Made by a program: the position numbers and the translations under genes | From: Paenibacillus hemerocallicola | GTDB taxonomy: Bacteria > Bacillota > Bacilli > Paenibacillales > NBRC-103111 | Assembly: GCF_006265175.1 (NCBI RefSeq) | Contig: NZ_VDCQ01000016.1 | Coordinates: 1 to 64,000 of the forward strand | Direction of reading: 5' to 3' | DNA length: 64,000 bases | In this document: one piece after another, positions 44,482 to 52,470 of the stretch | Position numbering within the stretch: the stretch's first letter is position 1 | How the letters are laid out: each line of letters opens with the position of its first letter | Notes under the pieces: model-generated | The model's database searches: none | What the model was told of the DNA's origin: nothing | What the model saw: the letters and a program-made list of their open reading frames with translations, nothing else

Positions 44482-46710
44482 ATGAGCAACATGTTGGAGA
44501 AATACGGGAGGAGCGTGACCGGCCCGCGAGGCAAGTGGGTGACGCTGGTGCTGTGGATCGTCATTACGGGGGCGCTTAGCGCGCTGCTGCCTTCCGTCAA
44601 TTCGCAGGAAAACAATAATGCCGCGAATTTGCCGGAGTCGTTTCCGTCGGTTCAGGCGGAGGAGGTGGCGAAGCGGGAATTTCCGAACGCCGAAGGAATA
44701 CCGGCTCTTATCGTCTGGCACCGCGAGGGAGGCTTGACGGACGACGACTTGAAAATCGTGCAGAATATGGCGCAGACGTTCACCGCCAAACCGCTGCCGG
44801 AGCAAGCCGCGCTGCCGCCGTATCATCAAATGCCGCTTCCGGCTTTGAAAAGCCAGCTTTCCGGAAATAAGCAAACGCTTGTCACGCCGATCGTATTCTC
44901 GAAGGAAGCCGAGAGCGACGTACTGAAGCGCGGCTTTGCGTCGATTCAAGAGCAGGCGGCGGGGCAAGCGGGCTACGATCCGTTCGCCGAGACGATTTCG
45001 TCGCAGAAGCTGATCGCCAGAGTGTCCGGTCCGGCAGGCATATCCGTCGACGCTACGGCACTTTTCAAAAACGCGGACGTATCGCTTCTGATCGCCACCG
45101 TCCTGATCGTACTGGTGCTGCTGCTGGCCATTTACCGATCGCCCATTCTTGCCTTGATTCCGTTAATCGCGGTAGGCTTCGCATATGGCGTTACCGGTCC
45201 GATTCTCGGTTTTATGGCCAAGGAGGGTTGGATCGAGGTCGACTCGCAGGCGATCTCGATCATGACCGTCCTGTTGTTCGGCGCCGGAACCGATTATTGC
45301 TTGTTTCTGATCGCACGGTTCCGTCAGATGCTTACCGTGGAAACGAATAAATGGGCCGCCTTGAAGCAGGCGATTTCCGGCTCGTCGGGAGCGATCGCGA
45401 TGAGTGGGTTTACGGTCGTGCTGTCGCTTGCGGCGCTCCTGCTCGCCGATTATGGCGCGGTGAAGCGTTTTGCCGTTCCGTTCAGCTTCGCCATTCTGAT
45501 TATGGCGATCGCGAGTCTGACGCTCGTTCCGGCGCTGCTGGCTATACTGGGGCGAGGCTCCTTTTACCCGTTCGTCCCCCGGACGCCCGACATGATCCGG
45601 GAGCGGGCGGAGAAGAAGGGACGTCCGGCACCGCAGCCGCATAGCCGGAAAACGATAGGCGCCCGTTTCGCCGACCTTGTCGTCCGCAAGCCTTGGACGG
45701 TTATTATCGTGACGGTAATCTTGCTGGGAGGCGCGGCCTCGTTCGCTCCGAGCGTCAAGTACACGTACGATTTATTGTCTTCCTTTCCGAAGGATATGCC
45801 GTCCCGCGAAGGGTTCGACCTGATCGGCGAAGCGTTCTCTCCGGGCAGCTTGGCACCCGTCCAGGTGATAGCCGACACGGAAGCGAAATCGGTCGATCTG
45901 CAGGCGGCGCTGCAGAAGCTGCCGTTCGTCGACGAGGTGTCCGCTCCGCAGAAAGGAAAAGCGAATCCGGACATCGTATCCGTGGACGTTCAATTGAACG
46001 TCAACCCTTACGATAATGAGGCGATGGGGCATATTCCCGAGCTGAGAACCGCGACGGAGGCCGTTCTGAAGGTGGCTGGCGTATCAGGCGTGGAGGAACG
46101 CGTATGGATCGGCGGACAAACGGCTGCCCAATACGATACGAAGCGGGCCGGAGACCGCGACGAGCTGGTTATCATCCCGGTCGTAATCGGCTTGATCGCT
46201 CTGCTGCTGCTGGCTTACCTGCGCTCCGTAGTCGCGATGCTTTATTTGATCGCCACGGTCGTGCTCTCTTACGGCTCGGCCCTCGGACTCGGCTGGATCA
46301 TCCTGCATTATTTCATGGGAGCCGATGCCGTGGCGGGAGCGATCCCGTTGTATGCGTTCGTATTCCTGGTCGCCCTCGGGGAGGACTACAACATTTTCAT
46401 GATTTCGAGCATTTGGAAGAAGCGCAAGGATATGCCGCTGAAAGAAGCGATCCGTCAAGGCGTCAGCGAGACGGGGGGCGTCATTACGTCGGCCGGGCTC
46501 ATCCTTGCGGGGACGTTCGCGGTGCTCGCGACGCTGCCGATTCAGGTGCTGCTCCAATTCGGCATTATAACGGCGATCGGCGTCCTGTTGGACACCTTTA
46601 TCGTCCGGCCGTTTCTCGTACCGGCATTGACGACCGTGCTGGGACGCGCCGCGTTCTGGCCGGGAGCGGGATCGGCGAATGCCGGGCGCGTTGAGCGCGA
46701 AACGGCTTAA
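44482..46710 (+). CDS. MMPL-family RND exporter
   Basis: 742 residues, about twelve TM segments in two halves. The family sites GAGTDYCLFLIARFRQ (first half) and ALGEDYNIFMISSIWKKR (second half) carry the proton-relay Asp/Tyr pairs. Two extracytoplasmic domains lie between TM1-2 and TM7-8. RBS GAGGTCC ahead of the ATG. Related to B. subtilis YdfJ and mycobacterial MmpL; probably exports a hydrophobic compound or lipid. Regulation by the divergent TetR protein is likely. Confidence 0.92.
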   Translation: MSNMLEKYGRSVTGPRGKWVTLVLWIVITGALSALLPSVNSQENNNAANLPESFPSVQAEEVAKREFPNAEGIPALIVWHREGGLTDDDLKIVQNMAQTFTAKPLPEQAALPPYHQMPLPALKSQLSGNKQTLVTPIVFSKEAESDVLKRGFASIQEQAAGQAGYDPFAETISSQKLIARVSGPAGISVDATALFKNADVSLLIATVLIVLVLLLAIYRSPILALIPLIAVGFAYGVTGPILGFMAKEGWIEVDSQAISIMTVLLFGAGTDYCLFLIARFRQMLTVETNKWAALKQAISGSSGAIAMSGFTVVLSLAALLLADYGAVKRFAVPFSFAILIMAIASLTLVPALLAILGRGSFYPFVPRTPDMIRERAEKKGRPAPQPHSRKTIGARFADLVVRKPWTVIIVTVILLGGAASFAPSVKYTYDLLSSFPKDMPSREGFDLIGEAFSPGSLAPVQVIADTEAKSVDLQAALQKLPFVDEVSAPQKGKANPDIVSVDVQLNVNPYDNEAMGHIPELRTATEAVLKVAGVSGVEERVWIGGQTAAQYDTKRAGDRDELVIIPVVIGLIALLLLAYLRSVVAMLYLIATVVLSYGSALGLGWIILHYFMGADAVAGAIPLYAFVFLVALGEDYNIFMISSIWKKRKDMPLKEAIRQGVSETGGVITSAGLILAGTFAVLATLPIQVLLQFGIITAIGVLLDTFIVRPFLVPALTTVLGRAAFWPGAGSANAGRVERETA

Positions 46711-46753
46711 GAAAACGTTTGTCGGCGTTTTCAAAGGAGGTTCGAACGCATTC

Positions 46754-46818
46754 TCGCACAAAAAGTAACAGTGAACCTTCGAAGCCTGCTCCTCGTACTT
46801 TCCGGGGACTTCGAATGC
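46754..46818 (-). repeat. Dispersed intergenic repeat, family 2 copy 4 (inverted, diverged)
   Basis: On the minus strand it reads AAGTCCCCGGAAAGTACG, then AGGCTTCGAAGG, ending TACTTTTTGTGCGAG. The start, the central CTTCGAA block shared with copy 3 and the end align with the other members. The terminal complementarity is weaker. Confidence 0.6.
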
Positions 46819-46890
46819 CGGAAGTTATTCTTGTGTCGGAAACGCTACACGCTGCGCCAACGCTTCAGCAAGGTTAAACATTAACAATAA

Positions 46891-46932
46891 TAAAGCCTCG
46901 AATGCCGATGTAGACGGCATCCGGGGCTTTAT
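46891..46932 (+). terminator. Terminator downstream of the MMPL gene
   Basis: TAAAGCCTCGAATGCCG (46891-46907) with CGGCATCCGGGGCTTTA (46915-46931), two mismatches. It lies about 180 bases past the stop, after repeat copy 4. Confidence 0.7.
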
Positions 46933-46977
46933 CCATCTAGAAAATGGTTTCAACAACAATTCTCCGCATTTAAAGGA

Positions 46978-47170
46978 ATGTCCTTCCGCTATTGTCCCGA
47001 TTTCCGCGACATTTCAGAAAATAGCGGAATATCGTTCCGTTATATCTCGTTGTCGAAAGGTAAAGCGTATAAAACCGGCGGAATAGCGGAACGCTGTTCC
47101 GTTATCGTGCCGTCGACAGCGGCATCCGGAGAAATAGCGTACGTACGTTCCGCAATTTCGCTTGTGGTGG
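46978..47170 (+). repeat. Dispersed intergenic repeat, family 1 copy B
   Basis: About 190 bp rich in TTCCGCTATT and its reverse complement AATAGCGGAA in alternating order. Aligns with 6320-6515. A 69-codon ORF crosses it. With the terminator and repeat copy 4 it fills the 540-base gap between the MMPL gene and the leftward operon; no gene is supported there. Confidence 0.72.
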
Positions 47171-47253
47171 ACCGACCGCCGTCATGAAGCGAAACACCGC
47201 GCGCGGTGCGCCATAAGAGTACAGCCTCATCGAACGATTCGTTCCAACTAAAT

Positions 47254-48162
47254 TCAATCCCTAAGCATAACCCAGCTGTCATATTCGTGGATGGCATATC
47301 CCGCATAGGAAGGATGGCCGGATAGCGCTTGGACTACCGTATTCAGCTCGCCCGTCAACTGGGATCTTCCCAAGGCGTAGAAGCTCGTGTTCGCCTCGTC
47401 GTTGTCCATCGTTTCCATGCCGATGATGACCGGCTTGCCGGCCGCCTCGTTCAGCTCCTTCGTAACGGCTTTGACGATGTCCGGGGCGTTGTCGATGTAA
47501 GCCATCAGGGTGATTTGATCGAGCCTGCCGAAAAACCAATCCGTAAGCGTCGTCGTATCTCCTTTGCCGTCGGGGACGAGGAACCGGTCAAGCCACACCG
47601 GAAAGTCCGCGCCGGTCGTCAAGTACGAATCCGACTTGACTTCCTCGACGAAGCCGCTGACCGTGTCCATCCAATGCCCGATCACCGTATCCTGGTCGTA
47701 ACGCCACTGCGGGAGCACGTAAGGCTCCACGTCCAGATGGATGCCGTTGAACCGTTCAGCCGAACGGGAGCTGTTGTTGTACGCCTTCACCCAATATATG
47801 AATTCGTACATCTCCCCTTGTCTTTCCGGAAGCGCCCAATAAGGCTTGCCGCCCAAGGCGTGGATTTCGATGCCGCGCGCTCCGGCTTCTCTGATGAAGG
47901 TACGATACACGTCGACCGGTATTTCCTTGTCGACTTGCAAATAGACGAGATTGATGCCGTTCTGCGTCAAATATTGCAGCGTCTGGTCTTTATCTCTCCA
48001 GATCGCGTAAGTATTCCACATCCAGGTCGCTGCGACGGATCGCTGCTCGGCCGAGGCCTTGCGGGAAACATCGGCTTGCGGCGGGAGATACATGACGGCT
48101 TGAAGCAGTGCCAAGCAGAGGATGAACGTTTTGGCGGCAAAGCGGTAATCTTTCGTTTTCAC
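47254..48162 (-). CDS. Secreted TIM-barrel protein, glycosidase-like
   Basis: 302 residues, GTG start with AAAGGAGAG upstream. N-terminal signal or anchor (about 10-27), then a (beta/alpha)8-like domain: WMWNTYAIWRD, GINLVYLQVD, GIEIHALGGKPYWA, FNGIHLDVEPYVLPQW and ITLMAYIDNA. The DxE of HLDVEP resembles the GH18 catalytic signature, with LMAY as the later barrel motif. The family is not certain. It is the last gene of the leftward UbiA operon, suggesting processing of the product on the cell surface. Confidence 0.65.
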   Translation of the reverse strand: MKTKDYRFAAKTFILCLALLQAVMYLPPQADVSRKASAEQRSVAATWMWNTYAIWRDKDQTLQYLTQNGINLVYLQVDKEIPVDVYRTFIREAGARGIEIHALGGKPYWALPERQGEMYEFIYWVKAYNNSSRSAERFNGIHLDVEPYVLPQWRYDQDTVIGHWMDTVSGFVEEVKSDSYLTTGADFPVWLDRFLVPDGKGDTTTLTDWFFGRLDQITLMAYIDNAPDIVKAVTKELNEAAGKPVIIGMETMDNDEANTSFYALGRSQLTGELNTVVQALSGHPSYAGYAIHEYDSWVMLRD

Positions 48163-48223
48163 GGAAGCTCTCCTTTAACGCGATAGTTGTGTTCGCCGGC
48201 AAGAACGGTCATGCCAGCTTTGG

Positions 48224-49873
48224 CTACTGGGTGCACACTAGGGTGCCGGAATCTTTCAGCTCCAGCTTGGAGCCGCATTTCGGCTCTTCGAGCAATTCCT
48301 TGACCTCGATGCCGTATTCCTGCATCCTGTTCTTGTTGGAGAACGCATACGAGAAGTAGGCGCTCACCGGCTGAGGCGAATCCTTAAGTGTCTGCAGCTG
48401 GGTTTTCAAAGTCCGATTCGCTTCGGATTGCAGCTGGAAATAGGAGTAGGACACCATGCTCACATTGATAAATAATACCGCGACCATCAGCCAACTGATG
48501 CCCCGGATCACTTTGCGTTCATCGAAGCTGAAGCCGAGCAGCGCGATAATGAACGGCAGCAGCCACAGATGCGGGACGTAGCGCGCCCACCAGGCCGCAT
48601 AGTTGATGAACACCGATGCGAACAGGATGACGAGCAAACCGAGCACGACCATCGTTCGCGGGATGTTGAATAGAAACGCCATGAGCAGAATAATTAGCGA
48701 AAGCACTAGAACGCCGCTGAACAGCGGACCGAATCCCCCGATCGCCGTATCGGGGATGCCGTAATATTGCAGCTCCTCCATGCTGAACGTAAAGGGCGGC
48801 TTCAGCGTCGTGGCGTCCCGCTTCGTGCTGTTGCCTTCCGAAGCCGAGAAGTAGGAGACGGCCGCTTCCTCGAATCGGTTCATCGTCATGAAGCTGGTCG
48901 GCGTGAAAGCCGCGACGACGTCTTTCGCATCCTCGCCCGCGAGCGGATAAAACGGATTTTGGTATTTGATCGTATTGGTGACATACGGATTGAAGCCGAG
49001 AATGACGACGCCGATAATCGTGCTTGCCGTCATCGCGACAAGCATTTTTTTCAGCAGGCCGTATTTTTGCGTAATGTACAAAGCCGCTACGAGTCCGATG
49101 CACATAATGCCGACATAAGCGATCGCGGTAAATTTGTTGTTGATCGTAAGCATCATGCACAACGAGAACGCGATGATCAAGTACAGGTTGTGCCGTAAAT
49201 AAATAAGTACGCTGAGCGCCACGAGACTGATGAGCAGGGAGCCCAGCTGCCCGTCGACGTAGAAGCTGAGGCTTTGATAGATGCTCACCGGATTGCAGGC
49301 GAGCAGCAGCGCGAAAATGGCGGCCAACCCCCGCTTTTTGGGCAGGCAAGCGGCCAGGGCGGCGAAGCTGAGAAAAAACGAGGCGAGAATGAGCAGGAAG
49401 TTGAACACCTTGCTCAGCTCGATTTGGCCGGTTACCGCGTACAGGGCGGCCGCGATCGTCTCGCCCGCCTTGGCGTAATGATCGATCCAGATCGAGTAAG
49501 GAGCCCCCGTTCCTCCCAATGTCTCGTAGAACGGATTCCAGCCGTCCACCATGCGGAGTATCCCTTCCTGATGGTACGTCTGGCCGTCGTAGCTCAGATC
49601 GTAGAAATGTCCGCTAACCCCGAGAAATATAAAAAACAGCGCGGCAGCTATCGCCAGACTGATGCCGAAATAGAGGACGCGGTTGTCCGGAAACCAAGCT
49701 TTCGCGGCAAACCAGACGAACGCTACCGTCAAGGCCAGCGCGATAAACAGATTGGCGGCGGTGATCTGGACATTCACCAGAAATAATAGCGTGGACACTG
49801 CAAACGTCGCGGCGGTAAAGACCAATAGGGATAAACCCGCGAGCAGGCTTGTGTTCTGAATTCGGTCATTCAT
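48224..49873 (-). CDS. Polytopic membrane protein, GT-C glycosyltransferase-like
   Basis: 549 residues, about eleven to twelve TM segments and a C-terminal soluble tail of about 80 residues ending LVCTQ. The first large outside loop contains YDGQTYHQEG, where GT-C enzymes carry their catalytic acidic residue, and the SIYQSLSFYVDGQ stretch is typical of uncharacterised GT-C-like proteins. RBS AAGGAGAG. In the operon it could use the polyprenyl-linked sugar made by the upstream genes to glycosylate a surface polymer. Assignment to GT-C is by architecture only. Confidence 0.65.
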   Translation of the reverse strand: MNDRIQNTSLLAGLSLLVFTAATFAVSTLLFLVNVQITAANLFIALALTVAFVWFAAKAWFPDNRVLYFGISLAIAAALFFIFLGVSGHFYDLSYDGQTYHQEGILRMVDGWNPFYETLGGTGAPYSIWIDHYAKAGETIAAALYAVTGQIELSKVFNFLLILASFFLSFAALAACLPKKRGLAAIFALLLACNPVSIYQSLSFYVDGQLGSLLISLVALSVLIYLRHNLYLIIAFSLCMMLTINNKFTAIAYVGIMCIGLVAALYITQKYGLLKKMLVAMTASTIIGVVILGFNPYVTNTIKYQNPFYPLAGEDAKDVVAAFTPTSFMTMNRFEEAAVSYFSASEGNSTKRDATTLKPPFTFSMEELQYYGIPDTAIGGFGPLFSGVLVLSLIILLMAFLFNIPRTMVVLGLLVILFASVFINYAAWWARYVPHLWLLPFIIALLGFSFDERKVIRGISWLMVAVLFINVSMVSYSYFQLQSEANRTLKTQLQTLKDSPQPVSAYFSYAFSNKNRMQEYGIEVKELLEEPKCGSKLELKDSGTLVCTQ

Positions 49874-49923
49874 CTCTATCTCTCCTTACTCCTCGAATAA
49901 ATAATTTCACGGTTCCGGCTCCA

Positions 49924-50355
49924 TCAAACAAGTAAGGAAGCGATCCAGGCCGTCAGTGTTCCGACGCACAGTCCACCGACGATTTCGGCTTTCGTATGCC
50001 CCTGCTTCTCCCTCAGCTGCGCTTCTCCGTCGCCGGGATTTCTTCTCGTCAGCAGGTTGATCCAACGGGAGTTTTCGCCTACTGCCCTGCGCACGCCCGT
50101 TGCATCGATCATGACGATCATCGTGACGGCGACGCCCAAGCCGAACAGGGGGCTGTCCCATCCCTCGGTAAACCCGATCAGCATGGCGATGGAAGTAATG
50201 ACGGAGGTGTGCGTGCTCGGAAACCCGCCGTTTCCGATATGGCTCCGGGCTCCCTTGCCGTGCTTGATAGAGTTGATCGCGAACTTCAAGCATCCGGAGG
50301 CCACCCAGGCGATCATCGGAATGATTGCGAATACATAGCTGTGAACTTCGTTCAT
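49924..50355 (-). CDS. Divergent PAP2-family membrane protein (YuiD type)
   Basis: 143 residues with about four TM segments. Conserved blocks are GNGGFPSTHTSVITSIA, VAVTMIVMIDATGVRRAVG and GHTKAEIVGG. This is the divergent PAP2 (DUF212) family; members are proposed lipid-phosphate phosphatases. Third gene of the leftward operon after the UbiA-like transferase and the small transporter, where a phosphatase for polyprenyl-phospho-phosphopentose would be expected. Confidence 0.88.
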   Translation of the reverse strand: MNEVHSYVFAIIPMIAWVASGCLKFAINSIKHGKGARSHIGNGGFPSTHTSVITSIAMLIGFTEGWDSPLFGLGVAVTMIVMIDATGVRRAVGENSRWINLLTRRNPGDGEAQLREKQGHTKAEIVGGLCVGTLTAWIASLLV

Positions 50356-50386
50356 TGCGTGTAGTCCCCCATATGCGTATCATGGT

Positions 50387-50737
50387 TCAAGCTCTCGAGA
50401 TGAAGGCGACTCCGACCAATACGAAGCCGATACCCATCCACTTCGTTACCGAGATCGATTCGCTGAACAGGTAGTAGCCGGCCAGGGCGACGACCACGTA
50501 ACCGAGGCTGACCATCGGATAGGCTACGCTGACGTTCATTTGCTTCAGCGTGAGCAGCCAAAACAACGAGCTGAGCGCGTAAGAGAACAGCCCCGCCAGC
50601 ACGGGCCAGGAGCTGAACATGCTCACGAAGGACGGTCCTTGGCTCCAGAGCGGCTTCGGGTTGACAAGCCCCCATTTCATCAACAGCTGTCCGACGACGC
50701 CGAGCAGAACGGACGACAGCAGCCATACAAACTTCAT
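50387..50737 (-). CDS. EamA/SMR-type small transporter, ArnE-like
   Basis: 116 residues, four predicted TM segments; ATG at 50737 with CGGAGG upstream (the frame opens 21 bases earlier). The LGVVGQLLMKWG start and the LKQMNVSVAYPMVSLGYV segment resemble ArnE/ArnF subunits, which flip undecaprenyl-phosphate-aminoarabinose across the membrane. Position directly after the UbiA-like gene supports a flippase role for a polyprenyl-phospho-sugar. Confidence 0.78.
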   Translation of the reverse strand: MKFVWLLSSVLLGVVGQLLMKWGLVNPKPLWSQGPSFVSMFSSWPVLAGLFSYALSSLFWLLTLKQMNVSVAYPMVSLGYVVVALAGYYLFSESISVTKWMGIGFVLVGVAFISRA

Positions 50738-50767
50738 CGGGAATCCTCCGTTCTCCATAAGATCAAG

Positions 50768-51688
50768 CTATTCCAGGTAAATGAGAATGAGCGCGACCGA
50801 GAAGGCGTACAGCATGACCGTAACCAGAATATGGCGGTCTTCGAACAGCACCTTCTCCGGCTTGCCGCCTTTGTTTTCCATATGAATCAGGTACAGGTAG
50901 CGGAATACGCCGTACAGCACGAACACGAGCGTCCACATCAGGTGAATCGTATGGCCGGAAGTGAAGGTGAACAAGGCGTAGCTCATGATCGTCGCCGTCG
51001 TCACGATGCTGTTCAATTGGTTCAGCAGCTCGATCGAATAGAAATCGAGCACTTTCCGGTGTGCGCCTTTTCCGGTCTTCAGGGCATTCACCTCATGACG
51101 CCGCTTGCTGATCGCAAGGAAGATGGACAGCAGCATCGTACATATTAAAAACCAAGGCGTAAGCGCGACGCCGATGACGAGACCGCCTCCGATGGCACGC
51201 AGCACGAACCCGGAAGCCACGATCAGAACGTCGACGATGACGACGTGCTTCAGCTTCAGCGAGTAGCCGATGTTGAGCAAAAAATAAACGAGCAGCAGCA
51301 GGCTGAACAGCGGGCTGAACGTAAGCGCCATCGTCAAGGAGAAGACGAGCAGCACACCTCCGAGCAGCAGCGCGCCATATGGATTGATCGCGCCGGATGC
51401 CATCGGCCGATGGCGTTTCTCCGGATGCTGCCGGTCCGCTTCGCGATCCACGAAGTCGTTCAAAATGTAGACGCAGCTCGAGACGAAGCAGAACAGGAAG
51501 AAGCCCGCGATGGAATGGAACAGCATGTCCATATTCGACTTCTTAATGGAAAAGATCAGTGCGGCGAACACGAGCAAATTTTTGGTCCACTGTCTGGGAC
51601 GAAGCTGGATGAAGTACATGTACAGGGAATAGGGAAACGGGCTCGCTTTTTTCCCTTTGGCTCCCACGTTCGAATTGGGCATGTTCAT
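50768..51688 (-). CDS. UbiA-family prenyltransferase, decaprenyl-phosphate phosphoribosyltransferase-like
   Basis: About 306 residues with eight to nine TM segments; ATG at 51688 with AAAAGGA upstream. The first Mg/diphosphate site NDFVDREADRQHPEKRHRP and the early LRPRQWTKNLLVFAALIF are close to the family that moves phosphoribose from PRPP to polyprenyl phosphate (mycobacterial Rv3806c, DPPR synthase). First gene of the leftward operon and divergent from the SinR-like gene. The DprE1/DprE2 epimerases of the arabinan pathway are absent from this window, so ribose may be the final sugar. Confidence 0.83.
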   Translation of the reverse strand: MNMPNSNVGAKGKKASPFPYSLYMYFIQLRPRQWTKNLLVFAALIFSIKKSNMDMLFHSIAGFFLFCFVSSCVYILNDFVDREADRQHPEKRHRPMASGAINPYGALLLGGVLLVFSLTMALTFSPLFSLLLLVYFLLNIGYSLKLKHVVIVDVLIVASGFVLRAIGGGLVIGVALTPWFLICTMLLSIFLAISKRRHEVNALKTGKGAHRKVLDFYSIELLNQLNSIVTTATIMSYALFTFTSGHTIHLMWTLVFVLYGVFRYLYLIHMENKGGKPEKVLFEDRHILVTVMLYAFSVALILIYLE

Positions 51689-51767
51689 CAATCAACCATC
51701 CTTTTTCTCTCAGATAAAAGCAAGGGGGAAACTCCTCTCCGAAACATTCTCTACTTCTTACGATTCG

Positions 51768-51961
51768 GTCTTTATAAAGAACACCATGTTTGATTATATA
51801 GAACGATTCGTTCTTTATAAAGCACTAAATAGGGGAGGAAAACCGTACTTTCGGCAGAAAAACGGGGTAAAACGTTCTTTTTATAGAATTTTGTCGAGAT
51901 TTTACTATTTTTATTTTTAGTAGATTTGGGTTATACTCGTAATTGGTTCTTTAATGAGAAC
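51768..51961. promoter_or_regulatory. Cluster of four SinR-type operator motifs
   Basis: The heptamer GTTCTTT, core of the Bacillus SinR site GTTCTYT, occurs at 51810-51816, 51874-51880 and 51946-51952 on the plus strand and as AAAGAAC at 51776-51782. Three are parts of larger inverted repeats: GTCTTTATAAAGAAC (51768-51782), AGAACGATTCGTTCT (51800-51814) and GTTCTTTAATGAGAAC (51946-51961). They fill the 344-base region between the divergent UbiA operon and the SinR-like gene. Confidence 0.8.
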
Positions 51962-52032
51962 GTTATTCCGTCAAGCAGCCAGACGACGTGCACCCTTCGA
52001 AGGGAAAATCTCTTAAAGGAAGTAATGAGGTC

Positions 52033-52386
52033 ATGATAGGGAAGCGAGTGAAACAGCTGCGCCTCGAGCGAGGCATCTCATTATCGGAATTAGCTGAGTG
52101 TGCCGGAGTGGCGAAGTCTTACTTGAGCAAAATCGAAAGAGACATTCAAACGAACCCGTCGATTCATTTTCTGGAGAAAATAGCCAGGGTGCTGCGGGTG
52201 AATGTCGAATATTTTCTGTTTTCCGAAAGGAGGGATAACCCGCTTCGCTTGTCGGAGGAGAAGGAGCCGCTGCCTTCCGATTGGATTCAGCTGATTCGCG
52301 GCGCCATCCGTTCGGGGGTAAGCAAATCTTCGGTGGAGGCATTCATCGAATTTCAGAAGCAGGAAATGAGGAAGCAAAAAACATAG
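52033..52386 (+). CDS. SinR-like transcriptional regulator
   Basis: 117 residues from the ATG at 52033; the frame is open from 51988. N-terminal Xre helix-turn-helix closely matching SinR (MIGKRVKQLRLERG, ISLSELAECAGVAKSYLSKI, QTNPSIHFLEKIARVL) and a C-terminal helical hook (DWIQLIRGAIRSGVSKSS, EAFIEFQKQE) corresponding to the SinI-binding and multimerisation domain. In B. subtilis SinR represses biofilm matrix genes. No SinI-type antagonist is seen next to it. Four SinR-like sites lie upstream, suggesting autoregulation. Confidence 0.88.
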   Translation: MIGKRVKQLRLERGISLSELAECAGVAKSYLSKIERDIQTNPSIHFLEKIARVLRVNVEYFLFSERRDNPLRLSEEKEPLPSDWIQLIRGAIRSGVSKSSVEAFIEFQKQEMRKQKT

Positions 52387-52470
52387 ACGCCGGCCAGGGC
52401 GGAACTCGGCTTTACGGAAACGTCGGAAAGAAACAGATATAGAGGAATTCGGATAGGGAGGGAAAACCGT

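Noticed and set aside
46978-47187. 69-codon ORF resembling the peptide at 6263-6484
   Set aside because: The similarity follows the shared intergenic repeat DNA, which is itself palindromic; a protein function is not supported.
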